NCBI GenBank assembly: GCA_015179045.1 | Contig: WHUZ01000037.1 | Location: 310,001-374,000 of the forward strand | Direction of reading: 5' to 3' | DNA from: Kalaharituber pfeilii | Taxonomy: Eukaryota > Ascomycota > Pezizomycetes > Pezizales > Pezizaceae | DNA length: 64,000 bases | Shown: positions 34,830 through 47,007 of the stretch, in pieces | Layout: each line of letters opens with the position of its first letter | Numbering within the stretch: position 1 is the first letter of the stretch | The notes under the pieces: generated by a model | The model's input: the letters and a program-made list of their open reading frames with translations, nothing else | What the model was told of the DNA's origin: nothing | Databases searched by the model: none | Translations under genes and position numbers: made by a program

Positions 34830-36745
34830 AGCATAGAGGCCAGGTGGAGTGCCACTCGTCGCTTTGATATTGTGCGGTTGGGTAAAATCATGTCGATATG
34901 TAATGCAGGCAGCGGAAACCTAAAAAAAGCATTAATGAAAGTATGATTGATGCAGCATATTCAAAACATACATTCCCTGTGACTTCTTCAGTATTATTTC
35001 CTTCTTGAGGATACTATTCATACTGGTGTCATCTCACTACAGATCACTTTCAATCTTGTGTGTAAGGTACCTTCAAATATCATCTTCCTTAGCTACAATT
35101 TCTAATAACCTTACTTGATCCCCCAGAGCTTGACAAACTTGGTCCTAAATGTGCGGCTGCCCAGTAAAGAACAAGCATATTGTACCAATATCGGACTGAG
35201 CTTTAGAATTGGGATATGGTATATCACTGGTCAACTTAAGAAACTCTGTTCTTATTTGGTCTTCCAACTCAGAAACTGCATCAATGTAGATGAAAGTGAA
35301 GTCAAATTTTTGTAGCGAATCCTTTAGCATAGGGTTGGCCTCATCAAGTACTAGTTTTTTTCTTTTCCTTTGTTGCAGATGCAAAATTCTTCATAACTAT
35401 ATCAGGTATGGGTTGAGAGAATGATATGAATCTCTGTACCAATTGCTTCACGAGGCTGCCAACAAGGTGCAGAGGAACTTGCTCTTTTTGGTCTCGATAG
35501 ATACAGTACAGGTGGATGATAGCTGGCCTTTGTTGCTCGAAATTCTGAAATAGATTGTCAATGACAACAGAGCCAAAGAGCTGTCAGTGTGCCTGTACTA
35601 ACATGCAAGGTAGCAAAAGAATAACTGCTTGATATACATACGCAACAACTGTTTTTCCAGCACCTGGTATGCCATAGCAGCCTAGGACCCGGCCATCTGG
35701 CCTTTTATTATCACCATCTTGCCAGACCCTAAATTGCTCTATCTAAAGAATCCAAGTTGCTGTATTTCTAAATCAGCTATATTAGATATCTTATGTCTTT
35801 TCTGTTGCTCGAGTGGAGATAGCCATGCTAAGAGGTTTTCCATATTCTCAGCTCTTTACTGCTACTTTTATTTCCTACTTTCTTACGACAAGGACACGCT
35901 GGAGAAATTGATGGGTTGGGCGGGATGACATACTCGTTTACGCTTTACTCTATTTAAGCTTATTTACACTTTACCCTATTTAAGCTTATTTTCCGTTATT
36001 TCCTAGCTATTTCCTATGTACATAATCTCGCCATTGCCCCTAGGGCGGCACGCGAGTATGATTATTTTTTTTAAAAAAAAAAATATTCTCAGCTAAGAAA
36101 GAAGTAAGTATATGCACAGGTACAGAAGAAAATAATCTTAAGCATATAGCATCTACATTCAATTGCAAGGTCTGTTTACCAAGCTTGAGTTGATGCATAT
36201 TGGTCCCCAATTGGTCAAGTGTCGACATGAAGCTCAAGACGTCCCCAAGGGTAGTGCTCATTTTAGCCATTTCAGTGGGAAATGCCTTTGCAAGACTGTC
36301 TATTGTCTTCTTTGGCTGCTCAGATACGCGGGCTATGACTTCGCATAAAGTCTTGGAAGGACGTGAAATATGATGAGTTAGCAAATGAATTTAGAAATGC
36401 AAAACTGCAAAGATAACCAATTGTCAATGGTTAGTGAACATGTGATTGTTTGTGTGCAGCGATGCAATATCTCTGCTGCCTCGATGCAATTCTGCTTCTT
36501 GAGTGGCCATATTAAGCGGCCGCTAATGCCTCCTGATGTGTGAAACTTCGCTAAGAGTGGGTGAAGATACTTGATTTTGCTCTTACACAGTGCAAGTACT
36601 TTACAAAGTGCAGAGGTTTTGTGAGAATTCCCATGGGCATATTCCTCGCTCAGAAATGTCTTCAGGTGCTTGAGGGCATCATTCAGTGCACTAATCTCAG
36701 TAAGTAAGTCGTGGGGCAGACTTGACCTGGATCGTGTCATCTGTC
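34830..36745 (-). pseudogene. STAND NTPase (fungal N-terminal domain + NACHT), disrupted
   Basis: The minus strand gives the fungal STAND N-terminal domain (LPHDLLTEISALNDALKHLK; SGRLIWPLKKQN), a helical stretch (EVIARVSEQPKKTIDSLAKA), the linker LAWLSPLEQQKRHKIS, Walker A CYGIPGAGKT (about 35655-35690), AIIHLYCIYRDQKEQVPLHL, the Walker B-like region FIYIDAVSELEDQ and FFTGQPHI (to 35148). Further in are DQVCQALGDQ and LPALHIDMILPNRTISKRR (to about 34840). Lesions: a LINE insertion at 35854-36083 splitting the gene, a one-base loss near 35747 before Walker A, and TAG at 35145-35147. The usual Asp-Glu-Cys of Walker B reads DAVSE. No ankyrin or WD40 C terminus was recognised. Confidence 0.85.
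35854..36083 (+). mobile_element. 5'-truncated LINE tail with 12 bp target-site duplication
   Basis: ATATTCTCAGCT occurs at 35842-35853 and again at 36084-36095. The 230 bp between starts inside the last codons of LINE ORF2 (KDTLEKLMGWAG then stop, matching TLEWAGRE of the 30.5-32.4 kb copy). It continues through the same 3' UTR end (TATGTACATAATCTCGCC, GGGCGGC) and finishes with T- and A-runs. Removing it and one duplication copy restores a continuous minus-strand frame between LTSFLAENMEN and LLAWLSPL of the surrounding STAND gene, so the insertion is younger than that coding sequence. Confidence 0.93.
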
Positions 36746-37452
36746 AGGATCTTCACAAGCTCAATCGCTAAAAGCAAGGAAATCAGCAACCCCAGTCGAA
36801 AGGGTAAAGGGGTCCATTTGCGGAAATAAGTGATATCAGTATATCGGGTTAGAATATGTTTTGTGTAGGCGTCTCCCTAGTCTGGATATAACATAGGATA
36901 ATCCAGACCAATTCACGGAGGGATTATAATCATGGCGGCGGAGTTGCAGCTCTGTACAAAGAAAGGAAGTCAGGCGAATTCTTCATGCATGTCAACCTAT
37001 CTCAATTGTTCTCTCATCCGGTTCTTTTCAAATATCTTTGTTTGTTACAATTTTTCTAGAGCACTTGATATCAAACTGGTATTTGTTGTATGCTACTCTC
37101 TTTTTCTTCTATTCCTGAGGTCGAAAAGCTGTAGTTGTAGGCTTTTGAGAAGCATTGTACAACTCACGTGCACTTTTGCCTGAGTTCTGTTGCATTGCGA
37201 TGTATGCACTCTACTTGAGTACAGAAGCTACAAATCACGTCAACCTTTTTGATGTACTGTTGGTTATGATAGGTACTTCTTATAACTTTCTTGGAAACAC
37301 AGTGTACAGGAAAAAGTCTAAGGCCCTGTTTCATAGTTTTTACTAGTGCCATTTCGTGTGAAACTGAAACTGTGAGTTTCCGCCAGCAAAAGTTTAAACT
37401 GTCCAACAGAGGTGAGTATAGCTAGGTGTTCCTCTAGCATGACTGCATCATA
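36746..37452. other. Intergenic, nothing recognised
   Basis: This should include the 5' end of the disrupted STAND gene, but I could not identify a convincing first exon. Other open frames are short and domain-free. Confidence 0.4.
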
Positions 37453-37786
37453 CAGTGCGTAGGCAAAAGTCTTCGGGACTATGCAGTATAAGGGAAAGCA
37501 AGACGTGCATCCGAGCATACCCTCCTTACACCTCGTTTTTCGATACTGTTCCAAAAACCACTAAAAAAATCAATAAAGTAGCTGAAGAATTGCAGAAAAA
37601 TAATAGACCACATGAATGGGTATCACAGAATCTAAATCCTTTCTCAGAATTCAAAAAGGAGGACTTTGGTTGAGTTGTTGCGTTTTCTCAAAGGGGGTCC
37701 TCCTGCATGCATGCTCGTGACTCCAAGACTTGGTAAAGTGCTTTTCCTTATACTGCATAGTCCCGAAGACTTTTGCCAACACACCG
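37453..37786. mobile_element. 334 bp TA-flanked Tc1-like mini-element
   Basis: The ends CAGTGCGTAGGCAAAAGTCTTCGGG (37453 on) and CGGTGTGTTGGCAAAAGTCTTCGGG (complement of 37786 back) form ~48 bp inverted repeats with few mismatches. Both are bordered by TA. The CAGTG...GGCAAAAGTCTT terminus is typical of Tc1-like transposons. The interior (about 240 bp) has a 30-40 codon Lys-rich remnant (KINKVAEELQKNN) but no transposase domain. Confidence 0.9.
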
Positions 37787-37897
37787 TACCACTACATTGC
37801 ATCACCACATCGACATCGCATTGCACTGCTAACTCGACCCTGACAATATCCTTTAGCTATAGGCTGGCAGATTGTATGTGGGGTTACGTAACTTATA

Positions 37898-37933
<36 letters not shown>

Positions 37934-39198
37934 AAAAGAAAAGAAAATAAAAGAAGAAAAAAGACTCATTATTGAACATTAGAATAGAAGTAGCAAAGTA
38001 CATGTTGTTATTTTACAATAAAACCCCTATGTGGACATTTTTAGCATTGCAAGAAAATGCACACTTACAGAAACTCTGTTTTTCTACAAACTGACAGCAT
38101 TCTTCAGAAGTACGTCATATGGCAGCCCTGTCCCTGCATTTTGTTCCAGAGTCCATGGTGCAAAGTGATAACTATGACAATTGACAGGTTTGACATTGGT
38201 AGTCTTAAAAATCTTTGTTTTTTTTGTTTTTCTGGCACCATGAGAATGTAGCAAACAAACCTGCAAGTTCCCAATTTTATTTATTTATTTATTTATTTTA
38301 TTTTGCACTGCAGAGCTGTAGTTATGTAGTTAAATTGTAGCAAGCAAACACTTCGCAGTACCTCTTATGTCATATCCTGTCTTGGCTATTCATACCGATG
38401 CTAGGTCTAAACTATCTGATATGACCTACTGCAACCAAACAGGGTAGTAACGTGCTGTTTGATCATAGATAATTTCATCAGTGCAGTATTTCCGCCTACA
38501 CTCATTCCACCTCTAAAGCTATAGCTACCTGGTCCCTCACATGCCCCAGCCGCACTGCAGCGCTCACAATAAAAAGGAAGTACCAAAAATTTTTTTCTAA
38601 TTGGTGAGAGACAATTTAGATATCCTTCTGCATCCGAATCACTTATAAAAAGGAAATTCTGAACCTCTTTTGTCGTGAAGTCATTTTTTGGTTGCATTAT
38701 TCTTGTGCCGAATGGCCGGCATAGCAAATGGCCCGGAACATTATCTTTTTCTGCACACACTGCCCAAAGACATGGGAATTGCGGGAAGCACAGCAACAGT
38801 TTGGCTGTTGCAAGTAAACATAAAAGTTCTATATCTAAGTGATAATGTGTAAGTTTATGCTAGCCTATAGCATATTCCATAGTTATCTATACCCAGCCAC
38901 AGTCCCCACCCCACTTTGCATACTTTTTGCAGTGTCATATGTAGTACAATCTTTCAGCCTTATTAAGCGAACCGCTTTGTAACAATGAAAACATTAGGCT
39001 ACCCCATACGGGAAAGTGGAGACAACAGATGAGGTTAGTCTTGGTAACGAATATGGTAACTAGAATAAGTACAGTAGCTTACCTGTCCGCAGAGCATACT
39101 CTTCACAATAGTTCAGAGCTTGAGTTTCAGAACAGTTCAAACCAGAATCTGCTTGACTAGCATATACATACTCCAACTCGTATACAAAAAGCAAAACA
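37787..39198. other. Intergenic; CA/A microsatellite; one unassigned frame
   Basis: A (CA)n-(A)n tract lies at about 37896-37931 and ATTT repeats at 38278-38302. The minus-strand 129-codon frame at 38407-38796 (FLFISDSDAEGYLNC, LPFYCERCSAAG) is somewhat protein-like but unrecognised. It could be a relic or chance. Confidence 0.4.
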
Positions 39199-41256
39199 AT
39201 GTCTGATCCACTATCTATAGTCGCCTCAGTTGCCGGTCTCATTTCAATCTCCGCAAAGATTATCAGCATGCTGAAGGATCTCTATGATTGTGGGATGCGA
39301 GACCAGAGGCCATCAATCACCTAATGGAAGAAATGCAAGATATGAATGTCATATCCTGCCAGGTTCAGTTATTTATTGCTGGGAGAATGAAGGTTGCAAA
39401 CCAAAGCAGATCCATTCACGACCTTATTGCGACTTTGAGTGGATGTGTCTTGATTGCTGTACCTGAGTGAGGTAGTGGGGATTAGTGATCCCGGCTCCAT
39501 GCAGCCTCCAGCAAACAAAGCAAGCCTTTCGTTCGAGAGAATTAAATGGGCTCTGTGGAAGGAAGCACAAGTTATAATCTTTATTGAGGACCTGCAGTGG
39601 CACAAGTGAGTTTGAACTTAGTGTTGGGGATTATTCAGTGGTAAGTAGAGACTACACAGAATTATTTCTTTTTGAGGGGGTGCAGACAGCTGATCTCTTG
39701 CATAGCCATACCACAGCAGAGGCTTCGGAAAACCTTGAAAAAGTGCATGAAGCAGTTTATCTAATACTAGAATCCAACCATGCAATTTCAATTCAGTTGC
39801 GAGAACTCATCAGCCGCCATGACCCTGCAATAAGTGATGAAATCGAGCCTTTAAAAATCAATAATCAACGCAAGGATGCAAGCATATTACCTGCAAAATA
39901 TTATTTCCGGACACCATTATCCACAATCAAGGATGACCAGGTCCCTGATGATAATGATGATGCTGCGTCCTTCAGAACAGCAGCAACATCTAGTAGCACA
40001 TTCTCCTTGCGGTCCATGCGATCCATGCGATTGGTGCAACCATCGACATCCTTTGTGGATGAGCTAAGGAATTCAAGGCCTTATAAGCGGATTGGGAAGT
40101 GGGGCATAAGCGAAAGTGACGGTTCTTACTCCATATTCTCTAGTAGCAGCTCCACAAGAGGTTGGAGCTAATCAATGCATTAAAATATGACCTTGGGTGA
40201 TATCTCGATTTCAGAGGTCTCAGTGGTTGAGCTGCCTATTTGTTTATTTGATCTCTGGGACTCACAAGTTGAGGTTCCACTACATTCAGCTGCTGGTCGC
40301 TACAGATCATATCAAAAATCAAAATGGACCTCTCGAGGGGGTATCCACTACGCCATTCACCAGGGAAGCGAGAATGTTGTTCGCACTCTACTAGCTTTAG
40401 GAACAGATATAGAAAAAAGGGATCTAGAAGGCCCAACACCGCTTGCTCATGCTACGTCTATGGGTCATGAGAACATTTGCAAATTACTATTGGAGAGGGG
40501 TGCACGCATAGAAGGGGCCATCCATAGTGCCATTTACGGGGGAATGAGAGTATCATTCAGGGTTTACTTGCATTTGGAGCAGATATAGAGGAGAGGGATT
40601 CAAAAGGCATAACACCACTTGCCTATCCTGCATATAAGCGCCATGAAGGTATTTGTAAACTACCATTGGAGAGAGGAGCAAGTGAATAAGCAGTAACCTC
40701 TATCACTCCTCATATTGTCCTTACTGGCTGCGTTCATAAGGCTCTGTATAGCGACTGCAATACTGCGATACGATTGCCGATCATGACGGGTGCGGACATC
40801 GAGGAACAATGCCCGGCCAAATGGACCATGACACCTTTACTCCGAGAACTATTTGAAGGCAAAACAGCAATTACCAGATTCTTAATTGAGAAGGGGGGAG
40901 AACTTTTTGCATATGACGGTGACCTGTGGACAGTAGTATATTGCGCAGTCGCTGGGAAGGACTCCAAGGTGCTGACAGAGATCCTGGCATCGAAGCTCAT
41001 CAACAAAGGCAGCATTTCAGGCACAACCACACTGCACTTGCAGGACAGCATATACTCTCTCATACTTGCAAGGATATTGGTTGAGCATGGTGCATCTCCA
41101 AAAATCCAGAATGGTATCGGAGAAACCCCGGATGATATAGCGCTGGACTGCGAGGTGGCAATGTATCTGTGGTCGCAACTATTCACCGGAAGAGCAGGCC
41201 CAAAAGTCTCCTCCACGAGCGATATGGTACTGAATATTTCTCTAGTAAGATCCTAG
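39199..41256 (+). pseudogene. STAND-N / ankyrin-repeat gene, disrupted
   Basis: ATG 39199 starts MSDPLSIVASVAGLISIS, the fungal STAND N-terminal domain. A shift near 39285 moves the reading to EAINHLMEEMQDMNVISC, then SDPGSMQ and KASLSFERIKWALWKEAQV. A plausible intron follows (about 39609-39687), then LEKVHEAVYLILESN, DELRNSRPYKR and TRGWS. Two in-frame TAA codons (40169-40171, 40181-40183) precede TLGDISISEVSVVELPICLF. Ankyrin repeats follow: IHYAIHQGSENVVRTLLALG, TPLAHATSMGHENICKLLLE, a shift near 40545, another repeat, TAA at 40687-40689, and the final part (EEQCPAKWTMTP to LARILVEHGASPKIQN) to the stop at 41254-41256. It is the same protein class as the NACHT relic on the opposite strand but without a NACHT. 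Confidence 0.85.
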
Positions 41257-44200
41257 AGGATTTTTTTTTTTGTTTTTTTTTGTCCTGCTGTCCTAGGAAA
41301 ATATTGCGTCAGTGATTATATCTGGACATGATTGTTTTTTTTTTTTCGTTTTCGTTAGCAATAATAAATGGTGGCAGGTAGCAATTTCCCGAAAAGGTCA
41401 GAGACAGCCTTATGGGGGCTCTAGCTCTTGTGAAGAAGAGTTGAACAGGATAGATTTTTTATGTAGCGCAGCGTTGGATTCTGGCAAGATGTGACCGCGA
41501 ACCCCGAACGGGGGTTGTATACGTGCGGTGGCTTTGATGGGATACTCGCTGGTGCAAAGTGAAAATGATGTATAGTAGTATGTCCGCTATATACAAGTAA
41601 GCGAGTAGTGTACAATTGCCGTATATCCCACCCCCATGTGTTCCATTTGCGCAGTAACAAAAATCCCTTGCGCTGGAATTCACGCCCAGCTCCTTCCTCC
41701 GCCAACCATACATATTTATAAAATCTGGCCCCCTGTCTAAAGCCGCCCCACCGGCGGATCTAAGCCCCCCGTGTATCCACTAACTGATTCAAGAAAAAAG
41801 ATGACTTCAATGATGTATTGTATAAAATGATTAATAAAGCTGCAGACAGGAATAAGAAATAAAATACAGCAGAAGCACGTTGGAATAGGTTGACCAACGG
41901 AGGACTGTAAGGTTTTGTGTTGTACGAGGGGGCGTATCTGTAGGAGGAATGGAGGGGTGCTGGGGAGGGTGGGTGGTTGAGAGGTGGTGATGGTGAGCAT
42001 ATGCGATCCTGTCAAGTAGAGCCCAGTGAAATGTATCTTCTTGGCAAAGATATATACAGCTGCGAAAAATACCTCTTCGTTGCTACCTCGTGACGAAAAG
42101 GAGGATAGACGCGAGAGCAGCTATATGAAGTATGTACCTAAGTCATATGTAGGCCATAGGATTGGGGTCTCTAGGAAAATGTGCGATTGGTGCACAGGAT
42201 ACTGTTCACGTGATATTGATTACAGATGCTATGTAAGTAGGCGTACGTAGGCATGGATACATAATCTACTGTATGTAAAAGTACATACTCGATGCAAAAG
42301 ATGGTTTGTTGGGGGCGGGGAGGAATATGCACCGGTCCAGGGCACTTGATAAGGCAGGAACCAATAGCTGGTACCGTTATCAAGTAAGCCACCTAGAAAT
42401 CAGAACCCTAGCAACGTACTGCCCACAAAGCCAAATGCAAGTGCATGTATATGTTATTCATGGGCTGCCAGAGCTATAATATGTCATTGAGGGATTACTC
42501 CACCATGTGTTCCCAGGCGCTCCGAAAAGTAAAATGCTGCCGATGTCGGCGTAGGGTCGTCGTCGCCGGGTCAGTTGGGGACTAGTCCCACGCAGGAAAT
42601 GCAAATGGGGAGGAGCTAGCGCATTTGGGGTAGTTGGGCATACGTAAGTGTCCCCCAACACTGGTGTGCGATACCACTTTTTCCCCTTCTACCCCACGCA
42701 AGTTGGATTGTTGTCTCATGACCAAAGGAAATGGGGAGGGGGAGAGGGGAGAGGGGAGAGGGGAGTGAGCGTTGTATATGAAGGGGGGAAGGTGGAGAAA
42801 GTTGGGAGAGGGGTGAAACAGACATTTTGGCCGTGGGGAAGGGGGTGCCTGAGGTATGTATTTGCTGGGAAGGGCACTTGTGCGCTGCGGCTGGGGCAGC
42901 GGGGGCTTGCGACACCCGCAGCAGGTACAGGCTATCCCTCAGATTCAAATTCCCCGGAACGCGCGTGCCGGAGGCGGAGCCGAGTGAAATACATCAACAG
43001 ACAGCGACTGGCCGCAGTCAGGCGCAAGGACCCACAGCCAAACAGCGGGATTATGGCCATAGGCCACAGTGGAAAGGGCGCGGGAGGATGGCGCAGAGGG
43101 GGACGGCTGTTCGGCTGCGTCGGGCTGCGCGGGGCGGAGCTGCAGGCTGGCGGATTGCCTTAAAAGGAAGGGTCCAACTGCCCCTCTCGGCGGCGGAACG
43201 CACCAGCGCGCTGCGGGGCCGGCAGACCCCGTCTCAGCAGGGCGGCGCCTGCACCATCGTGCTCTCTGGCTTGCCTGCTGCGCCCCCTCTTCCTCAGAAT
43301 CCATACCCATCCGCTATGCAGCGGCAGCGAACCGGAGATACCAAGTGGCACCCCCTCATATCCGCTGAGCCCTACGAGAGGGCACTCGGGGCTCCCCTCG
43401 GCCGCGGCCCACTGCGAACTGAACCCCAGGCAAAAGGCTCAAGCATAACCGAGATTTCACAGCCAGGAGAAACTACATAATCGAATAAATTGCAAAGCTA
43501 CATCCGGCTAAACTCCTTGGAGCCATCATCGCATCTATACATGGGACCGGATAGGGGAAGTGTTGGTTTGAGGCTGGGTTAGGTCGAGAAGATGGGTTAC
43601 AACGACGACGCTGTTCCACAGATACACATGGGCAAGAATACCCTTACTGTTGCGGTATGCAATAAGCTTTTCCTAAGAAACCCTGTCACTGGTATCAATT
43701 ACCCTCCGCTAGCAGTATACCCCTACACTGCATGTTGAATCAATGCTAATGGCATGAGTGGCAGTGTGCAGAACGGCGAATTGATCAAGGTGTGATCTCT
43801 ACGGGTTGGTTCATTCACATTACCCTGAACTTTGAAATTCCAATTACTGATACTTGCAAGACTTTGAACAACATACTCAAGACAAGATGGTATATTGCGG
43901 ATAGTGGTCGTTAAGTAAATTAGATGTTTCAACAGCAATAAGCGTCGCTGGAACCATGGGGAATGGACAAGAAAATACAGAACAAGGTATCGGCCTGTAG
44001 TACGCATATTCGTTTTCGAGTCTCTTGCTGGCCACTAATAACATTCCAAAATGGAGCACCCATGAGCGTGGCGAGTCATTGAGAATGGCGAGGCTTGACA
44101 ACCCTTGGCACAGCAGATTTAGATTCAAAAACAGGAGAAAAAAATTTTCCGCATAATAGCATTGTCCAAGTGGATGAACGTCGCGATGGATAATCAAGCC

Positions 44201-47007
44201 CTGGCAAACAATCGGACATATGGCATATCTATTAAGAATGGTGGCTGACGGATAGGTTTCAACTCGTAGCACCTAACGGACACAGTGGGGTCGCTTTCCT
44301 CACATCTTATCACAAACGAGCCATGTGGACAGCGAAGAAAGTTTGCAATATATTGAATACGGGAAGATCTTCTGTGTGGGAGATAAGGACTGCGGCAACC
44401 CGCAACCAACAGGGTACGCGTATCGGGCTTATCTCGTACCTCGAGAATAGCATTGAACAGAGCAAATACATGTGGAGTGCGTTATACATCTGTTGGAATC
44501 AGCTGGTTAGGAAGCACGTGATGAAATCGCCCACAACGTTCAGCTAGTGGTCGGAATTAGGAAGCAGAGTTGAATAGACGGCGGCTACAACGGTAACGTG
44601 CATGGAGATATAGCATAGAGGGTCGTTAGGATGTTCGCTGAGTTGGTATCTACCTACTAAGAAGGTGTGAATGAGGTTGCATCGAGGATTGTTTCACAGC
44701 ATCGTAAGTACTGTTTCAATGTTGCAGGTTCACCTCTGATCGAGCTGCCGCTTTGGATGTAGCTGAAAGTCAGTCTCGAACCAGGTGAAAGTTACCGTTG
44801 CTGATCTCATTTGGATTACAGAGCGGCATCCCGGCAGCCGGCGTTTTTGTATGACAGATTTAAGTTGAGAAGGAGCAATCTTCCACGACTCAGTTAATTC
44901 AAGTGTAGTTACCATCAAACTGGATTACTCTGGATCGCCTTGGGTTGAGCTATGCTTGAATAGCCCCCGCGTTGATCATTCTGGTCGTTGGTTTCCGTAT
45001 CGGATGGTACTTTCAGCTTTATAGGTTGTAGATGCGCCTTACTACGCTGGACAGTATGTGGTTGTGCGCAACAAGGAGGAATAATTGGTTACAGTAATTT
45101 ATGAGGATCCTCGTCGACGCTTGCACTATATTCAATAAGTAATGGTTAGTCTGTCCTCTCTTACTTTGCTCTCTTACTTTGAGGCTTTTATATGCTCAAT
45201 AGAATCAGGTGATAGGTTTGGTGCTAAGTGCTTCAGCTATCTGGTTTACAGCAGCATTCATTTACGTCAGGAAGTAGGCTATGCTGTCTTCCTCTGAATT
45301 CCAAATAGTTCTCAGCCCCATTGATGGGGATGCACTAGTATTACTCATGTTGTTCCCGCTCGTCCCTTATCTGTTACTAATACATGCATGCCACCTCTAG
45401 ATCCAACCAATGAGCATTTTCTAGTCTTCCAATGGTCGCGCACTGTCAGTCGTTTCCTTCCGTATTGAAGCACAAATACGAACACCTTGGTATGTGCGAA
45501 CTGAGTTACAAAAGGTGTATTGGAATTTCTCGAGATTCTACTTGGGAGTCACGTGGGTCATGAAATATTTGACTTGGATTATTGACTTTTGTGATAAATC
45601 TTAGTTTGCGTGCGGGCCTGATGTTAGTTTTGACAGAGTTAGATCTCTCCCGTGTGCCAAACGGGCATGGAAGGCATGGCCATGGGGCATGGCTACACCG
45701 CTTGGATAATTAATACAAAGAAAAAATCAGTGCAGCAAGTTTACGAGTATTTACTTTTACTGTAAGTTAGACTTTTATCATAAATGCCTATGCAAAATTT
45801 TCGCGATGCTCAACGTTTGTTGTGGTTCGACTGGTGCGCCATTGTGAGGGATAGAGTCTACTCAGCACCTGTACAACATGGCACAAAGCGGCATATCCAC
45901 AGATTGTGGTCAGCGATTGTTCAGATTTCTTGACTCTCGCTGTCCACTCCGCTCACCCTTCCCTTCCACTCTCACCCCTCTACACCCCTCTGAATTACCT
46001 ATTTCCTTTTATTCAAATCATGAACGCTTCTAATCCCGCTACTGCAGACACTTTCGAAGGCTGTTTTTTCTCACTTGTTTAACCACCATAACGTAACTCA
46101 ACGCTGCCAACCTTTCTCCTTCCGCTAAACTCTGGCGTTTCAGGTCCAGAAAGAAATTTGTTTACTGTAACTCACGTGAGATCCTTTTTGACAATATTGG
46201 CAAGACAACTGGGCTAATCCGACAAACCTTATCCGTTCAATTGGCCTCCCAGACCATTCAGCGGAACATATTCTACTCAGCCCGTTTTTCGGTCCGGTCG
46301 GAAGAACCTGGATTGAGAGGAAAACCAAACTCAAGATATCACAGCGACAAGGGTTAGGTTTCCTCAGTACTTAGTCCACAATTAGCTACGCTGTGGGAGG
46401 TCGTTCTACTGTAAGGTGCAGATCTTCGGGGCGGAGTCCAGCTGGAACAACGAGGACTGCTGCACATTTACAATTTCTGTAACCAAGGACCAACCCAATT
46501 TGACCAGCAAACCGAAGCAAGGCGACACAACCAGGGAGCCCCAATCGACCAATCACGTCGTTGGAGGTTCCTCTGTTCCTGGCGATTGTGCCTATTTTGT
46601 CGATAGTCTGTCACTACCGGGTTTAGTGTGTGTGCTAGGGTAGCGTCTTATGTAAGTACCGTCTGTGGTGGAGGTGTGCCAGAGAGAGAAGGAAACTTGA
46701 ACGGCACAAAGCCAAATCTGTTTCCCTCACAAAAACCCAAAACGAGAGTTTTTGTTGATTTTCCTTCTTATGGTATATTTTGCGGGAGAAAGGCTATTGT
46801 CGGTCGCCGGCTTCTTGTGTTTCCTTTCACGTGTTACTCGAGAGACAAACGGACCGTGGGTTGACCTTGTGCGTGAAAAAGATAGATAAGGCCACTTCCT
46901 GTCTCCAGCCAGCCGTGTTTTGGATTCGGCATTTGGGTTTGAACTTTCGGCTGTTTCTAGTTCTCACCATTTTCCCTCCGCCGCCGACAACACTCATCAA
47001 AGTCACC
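41257..47007. other. 5.7 kb intergenic; one G/C-rich block; possible 5' leader
   Basis: No supported gene. 42730-42770 is (GGGGA)-rich. 42830-43480 is conspicuously G/C-rich relative to its surroundings, with competing open frames on both strands and no domain. 43720-44550 and 44730-44918 carry minus-strand frames without recognisable features. 45930-46020 is a C/T-rich stretch followed by ATG 46021 and a 16-codon frame, which looks like a fungal promoter/leader, perhaps an untranslated exon or upstream frame of the gene at 47008. Confidence 0.4.
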
